Shown here piece by piece: positions 42,676 to 51,094 of a stretch of 64,000 bases of DNA; positions within the stretch are counted from its first letter, which is position 1; every line of letters begins with the position of its first letter. A program made the translations under genes and the position numbers. The notes under the pieces were generated by a model that was given only the letters and a program-made list of their open reading frames with translations, ran no database searches and was not told the origin of the DNA. Origin of the DNA: Chlamydiales bacterium (GTDB lineage Bacteria; Chlamydiota; Chlamydiia; Chlamydiales; Criblamydiaceae). The stretch is from contig JACKPN010000008.1 of the NCBI GenBank assembly GCA_024233575.1, forward strand, positions 26,030 through 90,029, in the 5' to 3' direction.

Positions 42676-45600
42676 CTAAACAGTTCGATATTTCTCAAGT
42701 TTCATCTCAAGCAATAAATCCAGGACATCGTCAACGATATGGTAGATGAGCGTTTCATGAATACGCATATGCAGCTGATCAATATTTTTTGGTGACTGGG
42801 TAGCGAATGAAACTTCTAAAATCGATCTAGAAAGCTTGTAAATGGGAATGAAAAGAATGCGCAGGAACGCACCGATCATATCGAAAAATATCACGCGGAA
42901 AATTGAATCTATCTTTTGTTTGAACGCAGCCCCTTTCTCTCCGAACCAGTCATTTATTTTACGATCAAGGAAACCCTGAAGCCTTTTCCATGCCCGCTCA
43001 AGAACTGCACGTATTTCCTCTTCACTTTTATCGACTGCTTTTTCCGCCATTAGTTGCTCAAGATATTTCTTATTCTTCTTTGTCTCCTCTTTTTCCTTGC
43101 GCAGCGCATTATCTCGTCCTTCTTGTGTGTTGGGAAAGTAAAAAGAAGCGACAGGCATCGGTTCGCGTATTGGAACGCCGGAAGTCCCCTGAATCACTTT
43201 CATCGGAACGAATAACTCTTCGCTTCGCAACCCTTTCCATTGTCCTTCATGAAATAACGGAAGCCACGCGACGATAATCTTGTCGACAATTTGGGTGATA
43301 TTAACATATGACAGATGAGATCTCAGCGTTCGTCCAATTTTATCAGCAGCCAGATCCCGCAATTTCTTCGCTTTGAAAGGAAGAGTGTAGAGAGAGGAAG
43401 GCAAGAAATCGATAATTTCTTTAAAACAGTTTCCAATAATCTCATCAAAAGCGTAGCTGTTACTCTCGTCATCTGCGGAAAATGCTGCATTATCGATATT
43501 TTCAAGAAGGCATGCTACGGTGATGTCGACGATCCGCGGTGAACCAAGAACCGTGGAGCCGCCCATCATTATAGTGGGAATCATTTGTTCCGTTACCACT
43601 TCCCATATCACCTCCTTCAAAGCTGCAGGAAAAGGAAATTTTTCCGGGGAGTTCACGTCGCCCAATTCCATAATTTTTTTGGTCGTTGGAGCAAAGAAAC
43701 GATCGATCCGATGATCTTCCTGTTGTTCTTGAGTCATCTTTGAGTCAGTCGACACGGCAGGATGGAGAATTGTCCGATCGTACTCCTGAAGCAATTTGTC
43801 ATAAGAAACTTTCGATAAATCTCCTGTTCTTAGCTTATTTTTGATCCGGTTCAATTCGCCGATATGCTCGATAATGCGCACTGCCACTTTATCAGCAATC
43901 TTATTTCGCAGATCGACAGTATCGATAGATGAGATGTTTTCGAACGCTTGGGTAAAGATCACAAGGATCATGGACTCGACGTATTCTGCAGCAACAGACC
44001 ACGTTTGCAAAAATTCCGGCCTTGTCTCGGGCCCCGCCAATCTTTCAATATTATCTCGCAGTACCCGAGCAATCTTTTCCTGCTGAGATTCCAGATATCC
44101 TATCGTTTGCTGCCTCTCCGGAGACTGAGAAACATTTTTAAAGTATGTGACACTTATTCTTGCTAGCAGGCCTCCTAAGTAGTCACAGGATTTCGTAAAA
44201 TAATAGGGAAGAAACCCTTCTACGAATTTGGCAACGACCTTATTTGCCTCCACTGGATGAGTGGTTTTAAAACAGTGGTTCAGTCGCCGTGAATACTCAT
44301 CAGACAAGCGATGCCACTGTGTAAGGTCTTTGTATTGATCATAGAGAATACGGGGAATGATGTAAGAACGCAGAGAACGCGCCACAACTGTCTGAAAAAA
44401 TGCAGGAAGCGGCAGAACTTGCTCTAACGAAGGAAAAGCTGATTGAAGTAGTTCATCCGCCAGCGGTTGAAAAACCGCACAAACAGCAGTATTAGGGTTG
44501 TTGTCCCTTTCCGCTAGCTGAACACGTCTTTGCAAGTCGCGCGTATTTTTGAAGAGTACTGAGAGAACACGCGAACAAGCGTTGGCCGGCAGCCAATACA
44601 AAGGATGCCCCTGATTTGTCTTTTGAAATACAGCGGGTGTTGACATGCTGAAATCGATCAATCCTTTAATGATGACGACAGCGATCTGTTTCTTTGCGTG
44701 CATGTAAAGTGCGGATAGATCATCGGACGGACGGGTGCCGATGGCATAAAACAGTTGATTTAGTGCCTCTTTCTCTCCTGGGGTAGAAGGTATTTCCAGC
44801 CAACGATACACGCGGTCGGCAATGCTATGCTCCCCTTCTCCTGACGCCCAAAATCGCTGTAGTGCCCGGACGATATCCTCAGCAACAATGTCGCCCCCCC
44901 GACCTACCTCGGTTGCCACTTCTGTTGAGTAGGTCAGATCGCGAAGAACTTCCGCAGCTGTAGGATCAACTGTGTGTATGTCAGTCATACGACGAAGCAG
45001 CATCAAGTAATTTTTCGGTATGCTTGCGGTGTCGACATATTGAAGGATGTCATCTTGATCATAAAAGTTATCAGCTATCTCTTTAGTGAGACACTCTCTA
45101 TTCCCAAGAGGTTTAGTCAGAGCACGGTGAAACTGCAGCAAGAGTCCCGGCAAAAGCTGTATACCTAAATGATGAATCGTCGGTGCCCAGCGGTCGAGCG
45201 AGAGCTTATTAAGAATACGGCAAGATAAATCCTCTAAAAGATTCTCGCAATCGCTATTCTCTTCAATCATGATGAATTCGCGGAATAGTGGCGCAAAATA
45301 ATTTAACAGCGTGATCAGCGGATTTTGTTTTGCTTCAGGGTCTTCTGATAAAATAATTTCATAACACCCTCTTTTTAGCGCATCACAAAGTTTATCACCT
45401 AACGCATCGCACAAAAATTTCAATCCCTCATCATCACTCTCAAGGACATTTTGCACGCGGCTCTGTACCCACAAAAAAAGAACATCTTCCTCCTGAATCT
45501 TCAGGTTTCTCCGAACGAAATCGGCGATAATCGGAACAGCGGTCAGGCTTTCTTCTTTTTTTGCGAGGAATTCTACTACAACAGGTTGAAGAGATTGCAG

Positions 45601-46425
45601 TAACGCCTCCAAGGCTCGGGCTCCTGGTAGGTCAAGATGGACTGAATAATCTTGCAGGCGGTAGCTGGGGCGCATTAAAAATCGATAGAGGCTGATCATC
45701 ATGTCGGGAAGAAATGAATCTCGTAATTTCCGAAGCAACGATTTATATACGTAGGAAGCACCGTAGGCGGTACGATCTGCCCACTCTTGAACGAATTGGT
45801 CTTCGCTGCACGCCTCAGGAATCAGCTGATCGAGCAACTTAAAAACAATAGGACTGAATAACTGAACAAGATCCTCACGTTTTCCTCTCTTCAACATTTG
45901 CTCATATTCAAGCCGCAAAGCATCGCTGGAAAATTCTTCACGAAAGAAATTAAGAAAAAAAAGGAGGATATGTTCTTGTATCTCCGCTTTGCTTCCGCGC
46001 CTTTCAAGGTGTTTTACGACCTCTGTCGTTCCACGAAGGAAGATAGCCTGCAGGAAACAGGATACATATTTGTACTTTACCTCAAGAATTGTCTGTAAGG
46101 TGGCAAGGCCGAAAAGGATGCTTGTACGCTCGCTCCCATTAAACTGCCCAAGAAGATACGTCACTAAGCGATCAACAAAGCGAGCAGGCTCATCGCTGCC
46201 GGTGATCTCAATAAGTTCACGTTGGAATTGAGCTATCTTTTTTTCCAGAATATCAGTATTGCCAATGACCGCATCGAATGTTGTACCTAATGTGGCATGA
46301 TGCAGTGAGAGCATCGCCGATGAGGCGGCATTATATACACGTCGGAAGCTTCCCTCATTGGTATCATCTTGCATGGTGTCAACAGCCGTGCAGGACGAAA
46401 TCGGTAATACTCTGCTTGTTTGCAT
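42676..46425 (-). CDS. Giant helical protein of unknown function, paralogue 2
   Basis: This 1249-residue protein is unrecognised and related to the 1495-residue protein downstream. Shared blocks include WLPANACSRVLSVLFK against YLPAELASKVFDILNR, and FPFPAALKEVIWEVVTEQMI against LPVHEAIQGELWKILEETAA. A hydrophobic region also lies close to both C-termini (here KIDSIFRVIFFDMIGAFLR). It is helical, with alternating acidic and hydrophobic residues and no signal peptide. The ATG at 46425 starts one base after the radC stop, so translation is probably coupled. Unlike its neighbours in the radC-hflX operon it looks accessory; a type III effector role is a hypothesis. Confidence 0.8.
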   Translation of the reverse strand: MQTSRVLPISSCTAVDTMQDDTNEGSFRRVYNAASSAMLSLHHATLGTTFDAVIGNTDILEKKIAQFQRELIEITGSDEPARFVDRLVTYLLGQFNGSERTSILFGLATLQTILEVKYKYVSCFLQAIFLRGTTEVVKHLERRGSKAEIQEHILLFFLNFFREEFSSDALRLEYEQMLKRGKREDLVQLFSPIVFKLLDQLIPEACSEDQFVQEWADRTAYGASYVYKSLLRKLRDSFLPDMMISLYRFLMRPSYRLQDYSVHLDLPGARALEALLQSLQPVVVEFLAKKEESLTAVPIIADFVRRNLKIQEEDVLFLWVQSRVQNVLESDDEGLKFLCDALGDKLCDALKRGCYEIILSEDPEAKQNPLITLLNYFAPLFREFIMIEENSDCENLLEDLSCRILNKLSLDRWAPTIHHLGIQLLPGLLLQFHRALTKPLGNRECLTKEIADNFYDQDDILQYVDTASIPKNYLMLLRRMTDIHTVDPTAAEVLRDLTYSTEVATEVGRGGDIVAEDIVRALQRFWASGEGEHSIADRVYRWLEIPSTPGEKEALNQLFYAIGTRPSDDLSALYMHAKKQIAVVIIKGLIDFSMSTPAVFQKTNQGHPLYWLPANACSRVLSVLFKNTRDLQRRVQLAERDNNPNTAVCAVFQPLADELLQSAFPSLEQVLPLPAFFQTVVARSLRSYIIPRILYDQYKDLTQWHRLSDEYSRRLNHCFKTTHPVEANKVVAKFVEGFLPYYFTKSCDYLGGLLARISVTYFKNVSQSPERQQTIGYLESQQEKIARVLRDNIERLAGPETRPEFLQTWSVAAEYVESMILVIFTQAFENISSIDTVDLRNKIADKVAVRIIEHIGELNRIKNKLRTGDLSKVSYDKLLQEYDRTILHPAVSTDSKMTQEQQEDHRIDRFFAPTTKKIMELGDVNSPEKFPFPAALKEVIWEVVTEQMIPTIMMGGSTVLGSPRIVDITVACLLENIDNAAFSADDESNSYAFDEIIGNCFKEIIDFLPSSLYTLPFKAKKLRDLAADKIGRTLRSHLSYVNITQIVDKIIVAWLPLFHEGQWKGLRSEELFVPMKVIQGTSGVPIREPMPVASFYFPNTQEGRDNALRKEKEETKKNKKYLEQLMAEKAVDKSEEEIRAVLERAWKRLQGFLDRKINDWFGEKGAAFKQKIDSIFRVIFFDMIGAFLRILFIPIYKLSRSILEVSFATQSPKNIDQLHMRIHETLIYHIVDDVLDLLLEMKLEKYRTV

Positions 46426-46426
46426 C

Positions 46427-47113
46427 TCAATTAAATGCGAGTTTGCGCTGACGGAACGATAAGTAGCTGTCGCCGGCGATGATGATATGGTCGTTAACGG
46501 GTATACCCATCACCTGTCCTACTTCTATCAGTTTCTTAGTAATAAGGATATCTTGTTCTGAAGGTTCGGGATCGCCGCTGGGATGGTTGTGGGCAACGAT
46601 GATACTCGCTGCTTTATGGCGGATAGCAGGATAAAAAACTTCCCGAGGGTGGACAAGGGTCCTTGACAACGTTCCTACTGATACAGTATGGCAGGCAATT
46701 ACCCTTCCTTTAGTATCCTGAAGAATGACAATGAAAAGCTCCCGTTTTTCTCTGCTTAGATCATCTTTAAGAAGATTGTAAACATGAAGCGGAGATTCGA
46801 TTTTAAATTTGACATCGTCACAACTACGTACGGCTCGCATTCCTAAAGACAGACAAGCTTTGATTTGAATTGCCTTGGCAATACCAAGTCCTTTGATTTG
46901 GCAAAGTTCTTCGACTGTAGCCTCAGAAAGCTCTTTGATTCCTCCAAAGTAGCTGATAATTTCCTGGGATAGCTGTAGTACTGACTTGCCTTTCATCCCG
47001 CTTCCCAGGAGGATCGCCAGAAGTTCAGTGGTCGATATTGATTCAGTACCGTATTTCAGCAGTCTTTCGCGTGGACGTTCCGATTCCGGTAAGCGCTGTA
47101 TGGAGTAGTGCAT
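46427..47113 (-). CDS. radC: RadC-family JAB/MPN metalloprotease-like protein
   Basis: RadC proteins carry a JAB/MPN+ metal site; their exact role is unsettled despite the old name for DNA repair. The 228-residue protein has an N-terminal helix-hairpin-helix (ELCQIKGLGIAKAIQIKA) and the C-terminal metal motif IVAHNHPSGDPEPSEQD, all ligands present. Residues RPRERLLKYG near the start are typical. It starts 3 nt after the hflX stop and runs into the giant gene with a single base between. It is the fourth gene of a tight five-gene run beginning at 49778. Confidence 0.93.
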   Translation of the reverse strand: MHYSIQRLPESERPRERLLKYGTESISTTELLAILLGSGMKGKSVLQLSQEIISYFGGIKELSEATVEELCQIKGLGIAKAIQIKACLSLGMRAVRSCDDVKFKIESPLHVYNLLKDDLSREKRELFIVILQDTKGRVIACHTVSVGTLSRTLVHPREVFYPAIRHKAASIIVAHNHPSGDPEPSEQDILITKKLIEVGQVMGIPVNDHIIIAGDSYLSFRQRKLAFN

Positions 47114-47116
47114 GCG

Positions 47117-48412
47117 TCATTGGTCGGTATATTTCTCTAATTTTCCCGCCAAAGCTACGGGAAGGTCCACTTTAATCAAAACATCATTTTCTTCATAGTC
47201 TTGATGTAAAATATTTCCTTCCCTAGTGACCTCGCTGACAACAGCGTAGTCGCTTTGTGGAATGCGCAGTCTAACGACCCTGCGGCGCTTTTGAAGTTCC
47301 TCGACCATCATGTCTAGAAGACGGTCGAGTCCCTCTCCGTTCTTTGCAGAAATTTGAACTGTTTTCGGGTATATCAACCTCAGCTTATGGATCTGTCCAG
47401 AGTTGGAATTGAGGTCTATTTTGTTCAAAACCGTGATGATAGGCTTTTCTTCGGAAGAGAGTTTCTTAAGCACCTCAAAGGTTGTTTGCGCTTGCTCTTC
47501 AGCCATCGGGTGGGTCATATCAACAAGATGAATCAGAATATCTGCCTGAACCGCCTCTTCAAGCGTGCTGCGGAACGCTGCAACAAGATTATGAGGCAGC
47601 TTTCGGATAAACCCGACCGTGTCAATGAGAAGAATATCTTGATTGTTAGGCAGGGTGAACTTTCTTGTTGTCGTATCTAAAGTGGCGAAAAGCTTATCTT
47701 CGATGAAGACTTCGGCTTCGGTAAGTTTTTTCAGCAGGGTCGATTTTCCCGCATTCGTGTATCCGATGATTGCGAATGTAGGGATTTCAGAGCGTTGCCG
47801 TGAGGAACGTTGGATGATGCGATTGGCTCTAACCTCTTTCAATTCATCTTGAAGCCGGGCCATTTTTTTCTTGATGATCCTGCGGTCGATTTCGATCTGC
47901 TTCTCACCTTCACCTTTCAGGTACCCGCCGCCGCCGCTGCCTCCCCCTCCTGCCGTCCCCGCCTGTCTTCCCAGGTGCGTCCACATCCTCTTCAGGCGAG
48001 GCGCTTCATATTTAAGCTTCGCCATCTCCACCTGCAAGCGCGCCTCGCGCGTCTGAGCGCGCTGCTCAAAAACTCCAAGGATCACTTCTGTACGATCCAT
48101 GACAGTCTTCTTGAATACTGCTTCTAAATTCCTCTGCTGCGCAGGAGAGATCTCGTCATCGAAGACGATCATATCAACATTCATCTCATGGGCTTTTGCG
48201 CACAGCTCCTCGAGCTTCCCCTTTCCTATGCATGTTGATGCATCGAACTTCTTAATAGGACAAGGAACCTTTATTGCCGTATCGATCCCGTAAGTATCGC
48301 ATAGCAGTTCCAGCTCTTGGAGGTGTTCTTCACATACTTCTTTCGGTGTTCCGGGCAGGTATACCGACACAAGAAGCGCTTTTTCTCGTTTTGACGTTTC
48401 TTCTAATTTCAT
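47117..48412 (-). CDS. hflX: Ribosome-associated GTPase HflX
   Basis: HflX is a GTPase that splits stalled or heat-damaged ribosomes. The 431-residue protein has the N-terminal HflX domain (residues about 10-200). The G domain shows GYTNAGKST (G1), LFATLDTTTR (G2), LIDTVGF (G3) and TVLNKIDL (G4). A Gly-rich linker (about 149-160, AGGGGSGGGG) precedes the GEGEKQIE motif and is longer than in E. coli. The gene starts 8 nt after the PhnP-like gene. In Chlamydia the same two genes are neighbours, as I recall, which supports the call. Confidence 0.95.
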   Translation of the reverse strand: MKLEETSKREKALLVSVYLPGTPKEVCEEHLQELELLCDTYGIDTAIKVPCPIKKFDASTCIGKGKLEELCAKAHEMNVDMIVFDDEISPAQQRNLEAVFKKTVMDRTEVILGVFEQRAQTREARLQVEMAKLKYEAPRLKRMWTHLGRQAGTAGGGGSGGGGYLKGEGEKQIEIDRRIIKKKMARLQDELKEVRANRIIQRSSRQRSEIPTFAIIGYTNAGKSTLLKKLTEAEVFIEDKLFATLDTTTRKFTLPNNQDILLIDTVGFIRKLPHNLVAAFRSTLEEAVQADILIHLVDMTHPMAEEQAQTTFEVLKKLSSEEKPIITVLNKIDLNSNSGQIHKLRLIYPKTVQISAKNGEGLDRLLDMMVEELQKRRRVVRLRIPQSDYAVVSEVTREGNILHQDYEENDVLIKVDLPVALAGKLEKYTDQ

Positions 48413-48420
48413 TTGTGTGC

Positions 48421-49209
48421 TTAGTAGTTAAAAGTGAGTTCCAGTCCGTCATATGCTACGCGCACATGCTCGGGAAGGTAAGCGTTGGTTTTTTCATGTT
48501 CTAGTTCATGGGCGATGTGGGTAAGATATCCCTTTTTTGCTCCAACTTTGTCTATGAATTCCACTGCTTCATCGACTGTCAGGTGAAAGTCGGACTGCGT
48601 GAAGCGCAATGCGCTGATTACTAATGTCTCGACACCTTGCAGATCTTCAAAGATCGATTCAGGATAATGACGGATATCGGAGATGTAAGCAAGATCTCCG
48701 ATTATAAAACCGTTGACCTCCATGCCTTTTTGCTCGTATGTCACATAGCCCATAATGACGCCTTGGAAGTCGATCTCTCCCCGTTCCCCCTCAAGCAGCT
48801 GCAATTGAATTTTCGTAACAACGCTCTTGCGTTCGTCGTCAGGATGAAAAATATAGCGGTAACGCGGGATCAGGTCTTCAGCGGTAGCCTTCGACATCAA
48901 ACAGGGCATTGCTCGTTTCGTGCGCAAGTAGAAAATCCTTAACTCATCAATGCTCGCCGTATGATCATGATGTGCGTGGGTGATGATGGTTCCATCAAGG
49001 TCAGTAATTCCGTATCTCAAAGCTTGCTGGCGGAAATCAGGACCGCAGTCGATAAGAATATTTCTATCGTTCACATTAACGAGAGCAGCAGCACGCAGAC
49101 GGTTATTATGAGGGTTCGTGGACCGGCAGACCGCGCAGTCGCAGCCGATCACAGGGACACCCATTGATCCTCCCGAACCTAGAAATAGAAAACGCCCTTT
49201 TATAGTCAT
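48421..49209 (-). CDS. PhnP-like metallo-beta-lactamase fold hydrolase
   Basis: This 262-residue cytoplasmic enzyme has the metallo-beta-lactamase fold; relatives act on cyclic phosphodiesters. Visible features are FLGSGGSMGVPVIGCDC with CAVC (a structural zinc site as in PhnP) and the core motif ITHAHHDHTASIDELR. Later metal ligands are in YISDIRHYPE and YLTHIAHELEHE. The substrate is unknown. The start overlaps the upstream gene by 4 nt (ATGA) and hflX follows after 8 nt, so it sits in the middle of an operon. Confidence 0.9.
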   Translation of the reverse strand: MTIKGRFLFLGSGGSMGVPVIGCDCAVCRSTNPHNNRLRAAALVNVNDRNILIDCGPDFRQQALRYGITDLDGTIITHAHHDHTASIDELRIFYLRTKRAMPCLMSKATAEDLIPRYRYIFHPDDERKSVVTKIQLQLLEGERGEIDFQGVIMGYVTYEQKGMEVNGFIIGDLAYISDIRHYPESIFEDLQGVETLVISALRFTQSDFHLTVDEAVEFIDKVGAKKGYLTHIAHELEHEKTNAYLPEHVRVAYDGLELTFNY

Positions 49210-49778
49210 CGTTGCGGAGCAAAAAGCTCCTTTGCCTCATTACTGATATTTTTGTGATAGAAATATGCCCATCTTTCGCCCAGCCCCTCATCATGGATGG
49301 TGATCCTGTAATAATCGCCCCCATCGACGAACTGCACCTCCTGGAAGGTTTTTCCTGTGTCATTAGACTCTGGGCGAACTTTCAATATCAGCATCGCCGG
49401 CGTCCCTGTATTGAACGCATTGAACACCGTATTATTCAGCTCAGCGTAGCTAACATCGCCCTTGATCAGATCATAAAACTGTTCATAACGTCCACTGCTG
49501 ACCGGTACTTTCTTCCAAATTTTTTCTTGTCCATCGAAGTAATTGTACTCGATTCCTTCGAAAACATAGCGTTTTAACATACCTGACGTCTGCTCTTTGT
49601 CGCTATATGATAATACCTGTGTCATCTCCGGAGACAAAAGAACGTTCTCAGCGCGATACCTTCCCGAGGGATTGTAGAAGTATACCAAGCCGGCAGCAAT
49701 AAGTACAGCGAAGGTGATCGCCGACAGGATGACCAGTAGGAAATTTCGTATTTGCGATGAAACAGATTTTTCTTCCAC
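49206..49778 (-). CDS. Hypothetical single-pass membrane protein
   Basis: I do not recognise this protein. I place the start at a GTG at 49778, because AAGGAG lies 6 nt upstream. A longer frame from 49853 would cross the divergent promoter and the neighbouring start. With this start it has 190 residues. One membrane helix lies near residues 13-33 (VILSAITFAVLIAAGLVYFY), and the rest is a soluble, probably periplasmic domain with mixed beta and alpha character. The stop overlaps the PhnP-like start by 4 nt. It is the first gene of the five-gene run to the giant protein. Confidence 0.7.
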   Translation of the reverse strand: MEEKSVSSQIRNFLLVILSAITFAVLIAAGLVYFYNPSGRYRAENVLLSPEMTQVLSYSDKEQTSGMLKRYVFEGIEYNYFDGQEKIWKKVPVSSGRYEQFYDLIKGDVSYAELNNTVFNAFNTGTPAMLILKVRPESNDTGKTFQEVQFVDGGDYYRITIHDEGLGERWAYFYHKNISNEAKELFAPQR

Positions 49779-49788
49779 GACAGACTCC

Positions 49789-49817
49789 TTGATACCCTTA
49801 TCAAATACCTGTATACT
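49789..49817 (+). promoter_or_regulatory. Promoter of the FAD oxidoreductase gene with a dyad over the -35 box
   Basis: TTGATA (49789-49794) and TATACT (49812-49817) are separated by exactly 17 nt and lie about 26 nt before the start at 49843. The -35 box is half of a dyad TTGATA-CCCT-TATCAA (49789-49804), which may be an operator for this or the divergent gene. Confidence 0.65.
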
Positions 49818-49842
49818 ATCTAAAAACAAAAAATATTTAACA

Positions 49843-50847
49843 ATGGTTAACAAGAAAATCGCAATTATAGGCGCTGGCTTCGCTGGCCTTGCTTCAGCCT
49901 ACTATGCCAGCAGCAACGCCGATGTTACCGTCATCGAAAGCGAGGCTGTCGGCGCGGGCGCCTCAGGAGTCTCTGCCGGACTTCTGCACTGTTATGTCGG
50001 GAAGCACGCTAAACTCAACTGGCGTGGCCGCGAGGCAGTAGCTGCTTCTAAAGAGTTGATCACCGTTGTCGAAGAAGCAACGGGACGCACCGTCTCGCAA
50101 AAGAACGGCTTTTTACGGATAGCCATTGACGAAGTCTACGAAGCGGATTTTCAGAAAAGCGCTGAGATTCACAAAGATGTGGAATGGTTAACAGCTGCCG
50201 ATTGCCGTGATCGGGTTCCCGGATTAGTCGACGCACCCGGTATTTTCGTCACTAGTGGATGGACAGTCGACGCCGCAGCGTATATGAGTGCTCTCTGGGA
50301 GCTTTGCGAGAGCCGCGGGGTTAGGTTCAGGAAAGAAGAGATCGACACGCTAGCGCAACTGAGCAGCTACGATCATGTCGTCGTTGCTGCGGGGGCGCGC
50401 ACGCGTTCCATCCGAGAGCTTTCCGCCCTCCCTCTACGGCAGATGAAAGGACAGCTCTTGCGCTATCCTTGGCCTGAAGAGCTTCCTCCTCTGACTTACC
50501 CGGTGAGCGGCCAAGTATACGTCGTGATGACCGATGATGGAAAAGCCTGTTGGGTGGGTTCTACGTTCGAAAAAAATTTCGCTGATGTGCTTCCGGATCA
50601 GGATATCGCCTATGCGCGGATTCATCTGAGATTGACCGATCTATTCCCCTGTATGGAAAAATATCGTCCGACAGACTGTCAGGCAGGCGTACGCTGCACA
50701 AGCCCTAACCATCTTCCTCTTGTGGATCAGTTTAACGAAAGAACAACGATCTTTACAGGTCTTGGCTCCAAAGGACTCTTGTACCATGCTCTATTTGCGA
50801 AACAGATCGTTCAAAAAATCAATCATAAGAGCCACTTGCAAAATTAG
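49843..50847 (+). CDS. FAD-dependent oxidoreductase (DAO family, MnmC C-domain-like)
   Basis: This 334-residue flavoprotein belongs to the D-amino-acid oxidase superfamily. The dinucleotide-binding motif IAIIGAGFAGLASAYYA is at the N-terminus, followed by the FAD-contacting GAGASGVSAGLLHCYVGKHA. The C-terminal block includes DCQAGVRCTSPNHLPLVDQF and FTGLGSKGLLYHAL. The last features resemble the oxidase domain of MnmC, which acts on the tRNA wobble uridine, but a stand-alone amino-acid or glycine oxidase is also possible. The start is the ATG at 49843. The last codons and stop lie inside a palindromic repeat (50831-50984). Confidence 0.82.
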   Translation: MVNKKIAIIGAGFAGLASAYYASSNADVTVIESEAVGAGASGVSAGLLHCYVGKHAKLNWRGREAVAASKELITVVEEATGRTVSQKNGFLRIAIDEVYEADFQKSAEIHKDVEWLTAADCRDRVPGLVDAPGIFVTSGWTVDAAAYMSALWELCESRGVRFRKEEIDTLAQLSSYDHVVVAAGARTRSIRELSALPLRQMKGQLLRYPWPEELPPLTYPVSGQVYVVMTDDGKACWVGSTFEKNFADVLPDQDIAYARIHLRLTDLFPCMEKYRPTDCQAGVRCTSPNHLPLVDQFNERTTIFTGLGSKGLLYHALFAKQIVQKINHKSHLQN

Positions 50848-50984
50848 TTGAGTGTGGTTTTTCTAGCAATTTTGTGGCTCTCGAAGGACGGAGTTCTCGC
50901 AAACTGATGACAATTTGCGAGAACGATCACGTAGTGAGACGGGAAATTGCAGGAAAAGTACCCCAAATCATTTTGCTAGTAGCT
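50831..50984. repeat. MITE-like palindromic element, copy 2
   Basis: This is the reverse-complement relative of 7052-7203; it starts CCACTTGCAAAATTAG and ends near ATTTTGCTAGTAGC. Its end repeats and central palindrome (CGCAAACTGATGACAATTTGCG) have decayed compared with copy 1. The first 17 nt form the last codons and stop of the FAD oxidoreductase gene. Confidence 0.75.
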
Positions 50985-51060
50985 CATAAGAACTACATTC
51001 AAAAACTGTAAAAGGAAGTCAGCAAATCGACTTTTCTATAACGTTTTTTAATCACAAAAT

Positions 51061-51082
51061 TTCCGAAAAGATATTTTCGGAA
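51061..51082 (-). terminator. Hairpin terminator after the LprI-like gene
   Basis: A perfect 9-bp stem TTCCGAAAA / TTTTCGGAA with a 4-nt loop lies 12 nt after the stop at 51095. On the minus strand ATTTTGTG follows, a weak T tract. Confidence 0.55.
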
Positions 51083-51094
51083 GAGAGAGGATTC

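Noticed and set aside
49779..49853. Longer N-terminus for the membrane protein at 49206-49778
   Set aside because: It would cover a near-consensus divergent promoter and overlap the FAD oxidoreductase start; the GTG at 49778 has a strong ribosome site.
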